DNA of 48,991 bases from Candidatus Moraniibacteriota bacterium (GCA_013334765.1 JAAXWW010000007.1:1-48991), one strand, 5' to 3'; shown: positions 1 through 10,202, counted from the first letter of the stretch. Numbers and translations: made by a program. Notes: generated by a model not told the origin, from the letters alone.

Positions 1-212
1 CACCACGGCGCCGGGAGCCAAGCTGTCGTTCTACAAATCACTCGGAGATAAGATAAGGCTATATGACGGCGGCGGTACGAGTAATTACGGAATAGGAATC
101 CAAGATGTCGAAACCCAGTTCTATGTCGAGTCAACTGCTCATTTCTCTTTCAATTCAGGCGGGTCGCTTCAAGCTAGCGGAGTGAACGAAGTGATGCGCA
201 TAATGGCTTCCG
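1..212 (+). repeat. Near-perfect direct repeat copy 1 (copy 2 at 2800..3011)
   Basis: Position 1 aligns with 2800; identical over 212 nt except 128 G vs 2927 C (FYVESTAHF vs FYVQSTAHF). Confidence 0.93.
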
Positions 213-3200
213 GAAACGTCGGCATCGGCACTACCGCTCCCGCCCAAGCCCTTGATGTCGTCGGCGCCATCCGCTCAAGCAATCAGCTCATCTCGACCGT
301 CTCCACCGGCACGGCGCCTTTGTCCGTGGCTTCGACGACGCTGGTAACGAACCTGAACGCGCAATACCTCAACGGCCAACTCGGTTCATACTATCTTCCA
401 TCGGCAAATGTTTCCGGAACTGCGACATATATGGCGAAATTCACTTCCGGAAACACTATCGGGAATTCCATAGTGTATGACAACGGAACCAATGTAGGAG
501 TCGGAACGACGAATCCTGGAACCGCTTTGGATGTTGTCGGAGCGATCCGCTCAAGCGGCCAGCTCATGTCGACTGTCGCAATCGGAACCGCGCCTCTTTC
601 GGTCGTTTCGACCACTCTCGTAACGAACCTGAACGCGCAATACCTGAACGGCCAGCAAGGTTCGTATTATATGCCGTCGACCACTGACAGCTGGGTGAAC
701 ACGATCGGTGACACGATGACGGGATCTCTTGTCTTTTCAGGAATTTCAAACGATATCACTACTAATGGCGCCGAACATCTTTCCCTTATGCCAGGAGGCA
801 ATGTCGGAATAGGCACCACTAGCCCCGACGCGAAATTGGAAGTGGCAGGCGGGATCATCGGGACGACTTTCAACGGGGTCGGTATTTCAGGAACGGGATC
901 CATTGCTCTTGGATCATATGCCCTGACGGTTTCCAATAACGCGGCAATAAACCAGAGTTTGCGCACAATCGACACCCCGACTTTCGCCGGGCTGTCCCTG
1001 TATGGCCAGCTCACTTCGTCCGTATCGACCGGCACGGCTCCTTTTTCCATCGCTTCGACCACCCTGGTTTCCAACCTGAACGCCGACCTCCTGGACGGCC
1101 AGCACGGCTCATACTATGCCGCGGCTTCTTCCGTTTCCGGCATCAGCGGATACATCCCTAAATTCACCGGATCCGGAACGATCGGGAATTCGGTAATGTA
1201 TACCGATGGGACGAATGTGGGGATCGGGACGACCGCGCCAGCGTATAAGATGGAAGTTGCCGGCACACTGGGAATAACCAACCCGCTTTCTTCGACGTGG
1301 GTACCGGCGATGTATGCCAATGCTCCCAATTTGGCTAATGGGCAAAATTATTTTATATCCGTCGGGAAGTCTGCCACGGCCTTTAACAACGCGAGTCTTA
1401 ATTACCATCATGCCGGCGATGGCAGCGCATCCAATTACGGTTCTTTGGGCATGAATAGCCGGAGCGACATACTGGTATTCAATGCGTCGGGCTACGTCGG
1501 CATCGGCACTACTGCGCCGGGTAGCCAGCTCGAGATTTACCAGAGTTCTGCCCAAAGGCTGTTGCTGTCCGGCGCCAATATAAACCTGGCATCTTCCAAT
1601 ACCATTACTCCTCTTGTAGTCGTGAACGGGACGGGAGGGGCGACCCTTTTGCAGCTCCAGGAAAACGGAGGGACTCTTTTTATGGTAACCAGCTCCGGCA
1701 ACGTCGGCATCGGCACCACTAACCCAACCCAATCCCTCGATGTCGTCGGCAAGATCGCCATTTCAGGGACGCAGATGATATACAACGCCAATGCTGCAGG
1801 ATTCACAGGTTCGCTCTTCTTCGGGAACGGCGGAGGAAGCCTGTCTCATACGACCGGGAGCGAAGGGTATTACAACACGGGAGTGGGGTATAGTTCTCTT
1901 TTGAGCAACAACACCGGACACGACAATTCCGCCTTAGGAGTCAATGCCCTCATCTCCAACAACACCGGATATAACAACACCGCGCTGGGAGTGAGCGCTC
2001 TCTATTCCAACACCACTGGCTACAACAACTCCGCTCTAGGGGTGAATGCCGGTCGATTCATATCCGGCGGTTCAGTCGCCAACGTCACCTCGAACAGCTC
2101 CCTCTATCTTGGCAATACCACCATGGCTCTGGCCGACGGCGACACCAACGAGATCGTCATCGGAGCCAGTGCCACGGGAATCGGAAGCAACTCAGTGGTC
2201 CTCGGGAATGATTCCATAACCAAGACCATCCTCAAGGGGAATGTAGGCATTGGGACGACCGCGCCGGGAGCCATCCTTGATGTTCTCACGTCAAATAATT
2301 CCCAAATGGTTGTACATAAGACAGGTTTTGAGTATGGGAATACGGGAATTCTTTTTGGTGCAAGCTCGACGGTAAATGCTTCAATTAAGGGCGGTATAAT
2401 CTTCAATTATCCAAGCGGCAGTGGTTTTGGAATCGGTGATATGCATATTGCTCTTAATAATGCCGCGACAACGTCAAATGTAACTATGGCTGATGCGATA
2501 CTTACTATAAAGTCATCCGGAAACGTCGGCATTGGGACGACCGCGCCGACGCAAGCCCTCGATGTGGCAGGGAATATATCGCTTTCCGGATCGCTCGTAA
2601 TGGGAGGCAACACCGTGATAGACAGTGGTGGCGGATGGCTCAGGACCTATGGATCTACCGGATGGTATAGCGGCACCTATGGCGGAGGGTGGTATATGTC
2701 CGACTCTTCTTGGATAAGGAATTTCGGCTCGAAGCCTCTATATATGAACGGAGACGGGACCTATTCCGGTGTGTTCATGAACGGCAACGTCGGCATCGGC
2801 ACCACGGCGCCGGGAGCCAAGCTGTCGTTCTACAAATCACTCGGAGATAAGATAAGGCTATATGACGGCGGCGGTACGAGTAATTACGGAATAGGAATCC
2901 AAGATGTCGAAACCCAGTTCTATGTCCAGTCAACTGCTCATTTCTCTTTCAATTCAGGCGGGTCGCTTCAAGCTAGCGGAGTGAACGAAGTGATGCGCAT
3001 AATGGCTTCCGGCAACGTCGGCATCGGCACTACCGCGCCAGGATACAAATTGGACGTGGCCGGTTCGGTTATCGTCTCGGCAGGATTGAGGGTCGGAAGC
3101 GCATCGGGAAACAGTTATGTAGGCTTTGTGTCTGGGGCGGGTGCGGATTCGAGCGCTGCTGGAGGAAGCATATACACGGCCAGCTTCTCCAATCCGCTAT

Positions 3201-6200
3201 ATATTCTTACCGGAAACGTCGGCATCGGCACTACCGCGCCAGGAAGCAAGCTGGAAGTCAATGGCGGAATAGCAGCGACGACTTTCAACGGGGTCGGTAT
3301 TTCAGGAACGGGATCGCTCGCTCTTGGATCGTATACCCTGACAGTTTCCAATAACGCGGCTATCAATCAGAACCTGCGCATCATCGACGCCCCGACCTTC
3401 GCTGGCGTGTCCCTGTATGGCCAGCTCACTTCGTCCGTATCGACCGGCACGGCTCCTCTTTCCATCGCTTCGACCACCTTGGTTTCCAACCTGAACGCCG
3501 ACCTCCTGGACGGCCAGCATGGCAGCTATTATGCCGCGGCTTCTTCCGTTTCCGGCACCAGCGGATACATCCCGAAATTCACCGGATCCGGAACGATCGG
3601 GAATTCGGTCATGTATACGGATGGGACGAATGTGGGTATCGGCACGACCGCGCCGGGAGCTAAGCTGGATGTTGTAAGCGTAGACAACACGCCTAGCACG
3701 ATTGCTATGAGGATATTGTCGCTTAATGGTACAGCAGGGCTACAATTCGGTTATTCCTCTATTTCACAAAAACAGACTACTAACAATATTAATATCGATG
3801 CGGGATTGTCAAGCGGAAATATTATCCTTCAATCCAGTTCATCCGGCAACGTCGGCATCGGCACTACCGCGCCAGCCTCCCTTCTTTCCCTGAGCGATAC
3901 CGCCGTTTCTACATACAACGATGCCCTAACTATCCTCAATCCGAACAGCCTCGTACATTCTGGAAGCTCGATTCTTATGAACAGTGGAACCACTAACGGA
4001 GTCCGCCTCTATTCCGAACTGATGAACGCGACTGTCGGATCAGAAAAAACCAGTTTCAACATCCAGAACTATATGAACGGCACCTGGATAGACAGGCTCA
4101 TGGTCCGCTTTGACGGCAACGTCGGCATCGGCACTACCGCGCCGTCCTATGCTCTTGATGTGTCCGGAGCAGTGAGAGCGAGCGGAGAGGTGATTTCAAC
4201 CAGTAACAACTCCTACCGCTTGATTGTCGGAAACTACGGAACGTTCCTGAGGAGTGACGGATCGTATACATATTTCTTAACCACCGCCTCGGGCGACCAG
4301 TACGGGACATTCAGCGCCCTCCGCCCTTTCACTTTCTCCAACAGCACAGGGGTGGTCTCAATGGGGAACGGCTTTACAGCTTCCGGAGGAGCGATAAGCC
4401 TCAACGCCTCCTCCAACTACGCCGTCAGCATCGCCACCGGCACCTCGACCGGGGCGGTCACTATCGGCGGGGGATTGAATACCGTCGCCATCGACTCCAG
4501 CGACTGGGACATCACGACCGCCGGAGCCATGACCGGCATTTCCGGCATCTCCTCCAATGGGAGCTATACCCAGACCGGGACCAGCGCCAACACGTTCACC
4601 GGAATCTCCACTTTCTCCAATGCCACCTATTCGGCATTGTTCACGGGAGGGAATGTGGGGATCGGGACGACGAATCCGCTGCAACCTCTAGATATATACA
4701 GAGCCCCTTCCGATACTCCGGGATCTGGTTCCCTGGGCTTTTCGTTCGCTTCCGGAACTGACGGATTCGGCGTGCGACTAAGCGCAACCGGCGGTCCGTA
4801 TGATCTGAATATTGACCGCTATGCAGGAAGCACATGGGTACCTGCGCTTACTCTTGCCAGGACGACTGGATATCTCGGCATCGGCACTACCGCTCCGACC
4901 CAAGCCCTCGAAGTGAACGGGATGCTGTACCTCAACAACAGGCAGGCAGACGGAGGCGACCTGATTCTCGCATCGAGCGGCTACAGCTCCTGGAGCATCG
5001 ACAATTCTTCCGGCCGCCTGCGTCATTTCTACTACACCGAGGAAATGGCGAGCTTTTATAACAACGGAGGGCTTTCCATCGGCCAGTCGTATTCCAATGT
5101 CACCCCGCCAGGCAACGGCCTTCTCGTCCAAGGCGGTGTCGGCATCGGAACGACCGCGCCGACATACAAATTGGATGTGGTCGGCACTGTCCGCACGAGT
5201 GGCCAGTTTATCTCATCCGCCGTCACTGGAACGGCGCCCTTGTCCGTCGCTTCGACCACCCTGGTTTCCAACCTTAATGTCGACCTCCTGGACGGCCAGC
5301 ACGGCTCATACTATGCCGCGGCTTCTTCCATTTCCGGCACTAGCGGATACATCCCTAAGTTCACCGGATCGGGAACGATCGGGAATTCGCTTATTTATAA
5401 TACCGGGACGTATGTCGGCATCGGGACGACCTCTCCGAACTATCCGCTGGACATCCAGTCCGCCACCAAGATGAACTCCAAGACCGGCTATCTCACCAAC
5501 GGAGCTGACTATGCCGAATATTTCTATACCGATGACACCGACCTTTCTCCAGGAGAAACTGTCTGCGTCGACACTTTGAAATCCAACGCCGTCAAACGCT
5601 GCGACAGGTCCGGAGACAACAACGTCATGGGAATCGTTTCCACCAGTCCGTCCATCGTCGGAAACGGAAACGGAATCAAAAGGGAGAACGATCCGCATTA
5701 CAAGATCATCGGCATGATCGGTCAGGTTCCAGCCAAAGTCAGCAATGATAACGGTTCGATTTCAATCGGAGACAGCCTGACCGCTTCAAGCACCGCAGGC
5801 GTCCTCCGCAAAGCGGATGCCGGAGAATCGACCGTGGGTGTCGCCATGCAGGATTTCAACAGCAGCAAAGGAACCATTCAAGTCCTCATTTCACGCAGGA
5901 ATCAGAGCCTGACAGTTGAAAAAGTGGAAGAATCCGTCGAACAGAACATCGCAGACATGAACATTCAGGATCAGATCACGAAGATGGTTGCGACCGCCCA
6001 AGACAGCCTGCAGCAACAGCTAGCCGACAACGATTCCAAGCTCAGCGAAATCAACAGCCAGCTGACCATCAATGGGGAGCGCATCGAAAGCATCGATTCG
6101 ACCATGAAGGACCTCGAGAAGCAGATCGATACCATCAAAGAACAGAACCAAGCCATCATCGATTTCTCCTCCGCCCTCAATATCCAGTCGCTGGTATACA

Positions 6201-6583
6201 AGGATGTCGACGGGAACCTCGACCTCATGGAAGGCAAGCTCGAAGCGGCCGGAATAGTTGCTGGAGCCTTCACTGTGAAGATAGTCGATACCGCCAACAA
6301 GACTATCGGCGAGGCATATTTCTGCCCTGCCGAAAAGAAATATGACAATGACAAAAAGGATTGCGAAAGCACCAGCGACAGCTATTATGACGGGACCAAG
6401 GTCAAGGTCATGACCGGAGCAGTCACCTCGAGCGCCAAGATATTCACTAGTTTCGAAGGCAATCCAGGATCTTCCAGTTGGATCGACAAGAACTCGAGCG
6501 ACGGAAACTTCGAGATAAAACTGGCTGCCCCGGTCGCTGAAAAAACCAAGGTCAACTGGTGGATAGTGGAGGAAGGAAAATAG
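2..6583 (+). CDS. Giant repetitive tail-fibre/adhesin-like protein, 5' end outside the window; C-terminal peptidase G2-like region and coiled coil
   Basis: Frame of ORF 182..6583 stays open to position 2 (TTAPGAKLSFYKSLGDKIRLYDG...), so Met at 182 is probably internal. 18 copies of [N/Y]VGIGTT[A/N/S]Pxxx[L/M][D/E]V-type motif, YadA-head-like NNTGYNNTALGV repeats, C-terminal NGADYAEYF...GETVCVD...GIVSTSPSIVGNG resembling the peptidase G2 intramolecular chaperone family, then a coiled coil. Confidence 0.85.
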   Translation, partial: TTAPGAKLSFYKSLGDKIRLYDGGGTSNYGIGIQDVETQFYVESTAHFSFNSGGSLQASGVNEVMRIMASGNVGIGTTAPAQALDVVGAIRSSNQLISTVSTGTAPLSVASTTLVTNLNAQYLNGQLGSYYLPSANVSGTATYMAKFTSGNTIGNSIVYDNGTNVGVGTTNPGTALDVVGAIRSSGQLMSTVAIGTAPLSVVSTTLVTNLNAQYLNGQQGSYYMPSTTDSWVNTIGDTMTGSLVFSGISNDITTNGAEHLSLMPGGNVGIGTTSPDAKLEVAGGIIGTTFNGVGISGTGSIALGSYALTVSNNAAINQSLRTIDTPTFAGLSLYGQLTSSVSTGTAPFSIASTTLVSNLNADLLDGQHGSYYAAASSVSGISGYIPKFTGSGTIGNSVMYTDGTNVGIGTTAPAYKMEVAGTLGITNPLSSTWVPAMYANAPNLANGQNYFISVGKSATAFNNASLNYHHAGDGSASNYGSLGMNSRSDILVFNASGYVGIGTTAPGSQLEIYQSSAQRLLLSGANINLASSNTITPLVVVNGTGGATLLQLQENGGTLFMVTSSGNVGIGTTNPTQSLDVVGKIAISGTQMIYNANAAGFTGSLFFGNGGGSLSHTTGSEGYYNTGVGYSSLLSNNTGHDNSALGVNALISNNTGYNNTALGVSALYSNTTGYNNSALGVNAGRFISGGSVANVTSNSSLYLGNTTMALADGDTNEIVIGASATGIGSNSVVLGNDSITKTILKGNVGIGTTAPGAILDVLTSNNSQMVVHKTGFEYGNTGILFGASSTVNASIKGGIIFNYPSGSGFGIGDMHIALNNAATTSNVTMADAILTIKSSGNVGIGTTAPTQALDVAGNISLSGSLVMGGNTVIDSGGGWLRTYGSTGWYSGTYGGGWYMSDSSWIRNFGSKPLYMNGDGTYSGVFMNGNVGIGTTAPGAKLSFYKSLGDKIRLYDGGGTSNYGIGIQDVETQFYVQSTAHFSFNSGGSLQASGVNEVMRIMASGNVGIGTTAPGYKLDVAGSVIVSAGLRVGSASGNSYVGFVSGAGADSSAAGGSIYTASFSNPLYILTGNVGIGTTAPGSKLEVNGGIAATTFNGVGISGTGSLALGSYTLTVSNNAAINQNLRIIDAPTFAGVSLYGQLTSSVSTGTAPLSIASTTLVSNLNADLLDGQHGSYYAAASSVSGTSGYIPKFTGSGTIGNSVMYTDGTNVGIGTTAPGAKLDVVSVDNTPSTIAMRILSLNGTAGLQFGYSSISQKQTTNNINIDAGLSSGNIILQSSSSGNVGIGTTAPASLLSLSDTAVSTYNDALTILNPNSLVHSGSSILMNSGTTNGVRLYSELMNATVGSEKTSFNIQNYMNGTWIDRLMVRFDGNVGIGTTAPSYALDVSGAVRASGEVISTSNNSYRLIVGNYGTFLRSDGSYTYFLTTASGDQYGTFSALRPFTFSNSTGVVSMGNGFTASGGAISLNASSNYAVSIATGTSTGAVTIGGGLNTVAIDSSDWDITTAGAMTGISGISSNGSYTQTGTSANTFTGISTFSNATYSALFTGGNVGIGTTNPLQPLDIYRAPSDTPGSGSLGFSFASGTDGFGVRLSATGGPYDLNIDRYAGSTWVPALTLARTTGYLGIGTTAPTQALEVNGMLYLNNRQADGGDLILASSGYSSWSIDNSSGRLRHFYYTEEMASFYNNGGLSIGQSYSNVTPPGNGLLVQGGVGIGTTAPTYKLDVVGTVRTSGQFISSAVTGTAPLSVASTTLVSNLNVDLLDGQHGSYYAAASSISGTSGYIPKFTGSGTIGNSLIYNTGTYVGIGTTSPNYPLDIQSATKMNSKTGYLTNGADYAEYFYTDDTDLSPGETVCVDTLKSNAVKRCDRSGDNNVMGIVSTSPSIVGNGNGIKRENDPHYKIIGMIGQVPAKVSNDNGSISIGDSLTASSTAGVLRKADAGESTVGVAMQDFNSSKGTIQVLISRRNQSLTVEKVEESVEQNIADMNIQDQITKMVATAQDSLQQQLADNDSKLSEINSQLTINGERIESIDSTMKDLEKQIDTIKEQNQAIIDFSSALNIQSLVYKDVDGNLDLMEGKLEAAGIVAGAFTVKIVDTANKTIGEAYFCPAEKKYDNDKKDCESTSDSYYDGTKVKVMTGAVTSSAKIFTSFEGNPGSSSWIDKNSSDGNFEIKLAAPVAEKTKVNWWIVEEGK
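2800..3011 (+). repeat. Near-perfect direct repeat copy 2 (copy 1 at 1..212)
   Basis: See copy 1; one mismatch in 212 nt. Confidence 0.93.
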
Positions 6584-6644
6584 CAAGAAAAAACAGCAAG
6601 AAAGCTATAATAAGCCATAAACCAGGAATAATAACCGACCTTGC

Positions 6645-7931
6645 ATGAAAAAGCTCATACCGCAAAGCATCAGGAATATCTATCATTTCGCTCAGGCCTT
6701 CCTGGCGAATGTCCGTTATGGTTTTCCGTCAAGGCGCATCAGGATCATCGGAGTGACCGGAACCAATGGGAAAACCACCACCTGTCAGATGATCGCCAGG
6801 ATATTGGAAGAAGCAGGCAAGAAAGCCGCGATGGCATCGACCATCAATTTCAAGCTGGGGGATGAGGAATGGGTCAATACTACCAAATACACCACCCTTT
6901 CCGCCGCGAGCGTGCAGGGCTTCATCAAGCGCGCGGTCGATGCCGGATGCGAATACCTGGTTCTGGAAACCTCCTCTCATTCGCTCCATCAATACCGCGT
7001 TTGGGGCGTGGAATACAAAACAGCCGTCATCACCAATGTCACCCGCGAGCATCTCGATTATCACAAGACGATCGAGGAATACCGCCTGGCAAAGAAAAGG
7101 CTGTTTGTGAACGCGAAAACCGCCATCGTCAATCTCGACATGGAAAGGCCGGAAGAATACCTCGATTGCCCTGCCGAGAAAAGATACGGATACACAACGA
7201 AAGCTCGAAGCTCGAAGCTCGAAGCTCGAAATAAAAACTCGGAATTGGAAATTATCCGAGCCAAAGATGTGGAGCTCGGATTAGACCATTCCAAATTCCA
7301 AATTCAAAATTCTCGATTCCGTTTGGGTCTGCCTGGGCTGTTCAATATAGAAAACGCCCTGGCGGCGGTGTGTGTCGGCGTTTCCGAAGGCCTGGACATG
7401 ACAGTCATTGCCGAGGCTTTGGGAAAAATGAAGACAGTCCCTGGAAGGATGGAATATGTCCCGAACGCTAGGGGAATCAGGATAATCGTTGACTATGCCG
7501 TGACTCCCGATTCGCTGGAAAAGCTCTATAGTCTCATCGAAGGCATCCGCTCCCAAAAAGAGCAGAAAATAATCGCCGTTTTCGGTTCCTGCGGGGAGCG
7601 CGACCGCGGCAAGCGTCCCATCATGGGCGAGATAGTTTCCCGCTATGCCGACTTCGCGATCGTCACCAATGAAGACCCGTATGGCGAAGATCCGGAACAG
7701 ATTATCGATGAAGTTTTCGCGGGAGTCGTCAAACACAAAAAGGAGAGGACTGACGCCTGGAGAATAATGGACAGGCGAGCTGCGATCAGGAAGGCGCTCG
7801 AGCTGGCTGATCCGGGCGACATCGTCGTCGTCACCGGAAAAGGCGCTGAAGAGACGATGGCGATCAAAGAAGAGAGGATTCCTTGGAATGACAAGGAGGT
7901 CATTCTGGAAGAACTGGACAGTCTTGAATAG
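6645..7931 (+). CDS. murE: Mur ligase, UDP-N-acetylmuramyl-tripeptide synthetase type
   Basis: GVTGTNGKTTT P-loop, TTKYTT, LETSSHSLHQYR, TNVTREHLDYHKT, PGLFNIENALAA, TNEDPYGEDP motifs of MurE. Confidence 0.93.
   Translation: MKKLIPQSIRNIYHFAQAFLANVRYGFPSRRIRIIGVTGTNGKTTTCQMIARILEEAGKKAAMASTINFKLGDEEWVNTTKYTTLSAASVQGFIKRAVDAGCEYLVLETSSHSLHQYRVWGVEYKTAVITNVTREHLDYHKTIEEYRLAKKRLFVNAKTAIVNLDMERPEEYLDCPAEKRYGYTTKARSSKLEARNKNSELEIIRAKDVELGLDHSKFQIQNSRFRLGLPGLFNIENALAAVCVGVSEGLDMTVIAEALGKMKTVPGRMEYVPNARGIRIIVDYAVTPDSLEKLYSLIEGIRSQKEQKIIAVFGSCGERDRGKRPIMGEIVSRYADFAIVTNEDPYGEDPEQIIDEVFAGVVKHKKERTDAWRIMDRRAAIRKALELADPGDIVVVTGKGAEETMAIKEERIPWNDKEVILEELDSLE
7203..7231 (+). repeat. Heptanucleotide tandem repeat (GCTCGAA)x4 inside murE
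   Basis: gctcgaagctcgaagctcgaagctcgaa at 7204-7231, period 7. Confidence 0.95.
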
Positions 7932-7990
7932 GATTTTGAATTCAGAATATAGTATTTTGAATGGGAATACGGAATCGAGAATCAAGACAA

Positions 7991-8018
7991 AATAAAAACG
8001 GGATATCCCGTTTTTATT
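7991..8018. terminator. Bidirectional terminator between convergent genes, perfect 28-nt palindrome
   Basis: AATAAAAACGGGAT/ATCCCGTTTTTATT. Confidence 0.8.
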
Positions 8019-8085
8019 ATTTTCTCCATTATTCAATATTCTTGATTCCCATTCCGAATTCTTAATTCCAAATTCTCAATTCCAC

Positions 8086-8526
8086 TCACGCTAGCAGTTT
8101 CGCGAATATCACCGTCAGCAAAAAACCCATGATCCCTCCCACGATCACCTCGCTGATCCGGTGGCCGACGCGCTCTTTGAGGCGAGGGAACTGGTTTTCG
8201 TTTATTTCAAGCTGGCGGATAAGCATATTGAGATATCTGCCCTGGTCGCCCATATATACCCTGAGTCTTGCCGCATCGTCGATGACAATGATAGCCAGAG
8301 CGACTGCCACAGCGAACGCGCCGCTTCCCATCCCTTCATAATATCCCACTGAAGTAGCGACCGAAACCACGAATCCGGTGTGCCCCGACGGCATATGCCC
8401 GTGAGTAGCGATATATTCCCATTTCCAGCCGTGCTTCATTGCGAAAATGACGAACTTGGTTCCCTGCACGATAAGGCCCACGGCTATAGGCAGGATGAAT
8501 ACGTAATAAGGAGACAGATCGATCAT
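8086..8526 (-). CDS. Divergent PAP2 family membrane protein (YuiD/DUF212-like)
   Basis: KHGWKWEYIATHGHMPSGHTGFVVSVATSVG...IVIDDAARLRVYMGDQ, typical of the family. Confidence 0.85.
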   Translation of the reverse strand: MIDLSPYYVFILPIAVGLIVQGTKFVIFAMKHGWKWEYIATHGHMPSGHTGFVVSVATSVGYYEGMGSGAFAVAVALAIIVIDDAARLRVYMGDQGRYLNMLIRQLEINENQFPRLKERVGHRISEVIVGGIMGFLLTVIFAKLLA

Positions 8527-8634
8527 GACGTTTAATCTTAGCGACTCTTATGAGCTCATTATAGCATATTTCGAATCGTTTTACATTTGCGCCCCATTTG
8601 ATAGAATACAAGCATAAGCAACTAAGGAAAAAAT

Positions 8635-9186
8635 ATGTCAGCAGGAATCATTTTGTTGGTAATCGCGGCGATCATCGTCCTCTGGGCGGTCGGGATGTAT
8701 AACGGCCTCATCCGCCTCAAAAACAGGGCAGATGAAGCCTGGAGCGACATCGACGTTCAGCTCAAAAGGCGCCATGACCTTATCCCGAACTTGATAAATA
8801 CGGTAAAAGGCTATGCATCGCACGAGAAAGAGGTTTTCGAAAAAGTGACGGAAGCCCGCGCCAACGCCATCTCGGCCGGTTCGGCGGAAGACAAAGCCAA
8901 GGCGGAAAATATGCTTTCCGGAGCATTGAAGAGCCTATTTGCCGTGGCTGAGGCCTATCCGGACCTGAAAGCCAACCAGAATTTCCTCGAGCTTCAGCGG
9001 GAACTCACCGATACGGAAGACAAGATCCAGGCAGCAAGAAGGTTCTATAACGGCAACGTGCGCGACTTCAATACCAAGATCGAGGTTTTCCCGACCAACA
9101 TCTTCGCCGGCATGCTTCATTTCGCGCGACGCGAATTCTTCGAAGCGGATGCGGCCGAGAAAGAAAACGTCAAAGTAGAATTCTAA
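8635..9186 (+). CDS. lemA: LemA family protein
   Basis: N-terminal TM, YNGLIRLKNRADEAWSDIDVQLKRRHDLIPNLINTVKGYASHEKEVFEKVTEAR. Confidence 0.95.
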   Translation: MSAGIILLVIAAIIVLWAVGMYNGLIRLKNRADEAWSDIDVQLKRRHDLIPNLINTVKGYASHEKEVFEKVTEARANAISAGSAEDKAKAENMLSGALKSLFAVAEAYPDLKANQNFLELQRELTDTEDKIQAARRFYNGNVRDFNTKIEVFPTNIFAGMLHFARREFFEADAAEKENVKVEF

Positions 9187-9287
9187 CAACACATAACACA
9201 TAGCACATAGCACATAACACATAACATGGAACATGGAACAAAAGAAAGTTCCTCATGTTCTATGCTTCATGTTCTATGTTCCATGAC
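9187..9287. repeat. Degenerate intergenic inverted repeat built of CACATA/CATGGAACA words
   Basis: acacataacacatagcacatagcacataacacataacatggaacatggaaca ... tgttctatgcttcatgttctatgttccatgacttatg. Confidence 0.75.
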
Positions 9288-9289
9288 TT

Positions 9290-10189
9290 ATGACCATTTA
9301 CGATCAAGCCGATAGGAACACCCGATTGACCTGGATATATATCACGGGCTTTTTGGTTTTCATCATCGGCGTCGGCTATGTTTTCGCGGGAGCCATGGGC
9401 AACAGCTCTATCCTGTATATCGCGGTTATCTTTTCGGTTCTCATGAGTTTCGTCTCATATTGGTGGAGCGACAAGATCGTCCTCGCCATGAGCGGAGCCA
9501 AAGAAATCACCCATGAAGACGGTCGGGAAATATATCACATCGTCGAAAACCTTTGCATCACCGCTGGGTTGCCGGTGCCGAAAATATATATCATCCAAGA
9601 CGAATCGCCCAATGCTTTCGCGACCGGACGCGATCCAGAACACGGGGTCATCTGCCTCACGACGGGAATAATAGGCAAACTGGAAAAAAACGAGCTGGAA
9701 GGAGTGATCGCGCATGAATTATCGCATATCGGAAACCGCGATATCCTGCTTTCGACCGTGGTTGTCGTGATGGTCGGATTCGTGGCGCTTCTGGCGGATT
9801 GGTTTCGCAGCTGGACTTTCTGGGGCGGCGGAAGAAGAAGGAATAATGACAGCGAAGGCGGACAATTGCAGCTCATCCTTTTCATCGTGGCAATAATCTT
9901 TTCCATCCTCGCTCCGATCGCAGCGGTGCTCATGCAGTTGGCGATTTCAAGGAAACGCGAATTTCTGGCAGATGCCGACGGCGCGCTGCTCACCCGCTAT
10001 CCGAAAGGATTAGCGCGAGCCCTGGAAAAGATCTCAGCCGATCCGCGTCCCTTGAAAGAGGCCAATCGCGCAACCGCCCATCTTTTCATCGCCAACCCGT
10101 TCCGCGGCAAAAACGTCTCAAAACTCTTCATGACCCATCCACCGATCGAAGAAAGAGTGAAAGCCCTTCGAGGGATGGACATCAAGTAA
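9290..10189 (+). CDS. htpX: M48 family zinc metalloprotease HtpX
   Basis: HELSHIGNRD zinc motif, four TM segments, EFLADADGALLTRYP. Confidence 0.95.
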   Translation: MTIYDQADRNTRLTWIYITGFLVFIIGVGYVFAGAMGNSSILYIAVIFSVLMSFVSYWWSDKIVLAMSGAKEITHEDGREIYHIVENLCITAGLPVPKIYIIQDESPNAFATGRDPEHGVICLTTGIIGKLEKNELEGVIAHELSHIGNRDILLSTVVVVMVGFVALLADWFRSWTFWGGGRRRNNDSEGGQLQLILFIVAIIFSILAPIAAVLMQLAISRKREFLADADGALLTRYPKGLARALEKISADPRPLKEANRATAHLFIANPFRGKNVSKLFMTHPPIEERVKALRGMDIK

Positions 10190-10202
10190 GATTTAGAATC
10201 CT

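Noticed and set aside
1-3011. 212-bp near-identical repeat as an assembly error
   Set aside because: Cannot be excluded without reads, but the copies differ at one position and have different downstream modules, favouring real duplication.
211-5440. CRISPR-like recurrence of GGCAACGTCGGCATCGGCACTACCGCGCC
   Set aside because: Repeats are in-frame coding units (GNVGIGTTAP) with irregular spacing and degenerate third positions, not spacer-separated arrays.
391-5698. Long minus-strand ORFs (e.g. 667..1074, 1109..1732, 4358..4684, 5306..5698) and plus-strand alternative frames
   Set aside because: They shadow the repetitive, codon-biased giant ORF; no recognisable domains or start signals.
7281-8036. 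251-aa ORF 7281..8036 (-)
   Set aside because: Antisense to murE and covers the terminator palindrome; no domain recognised.
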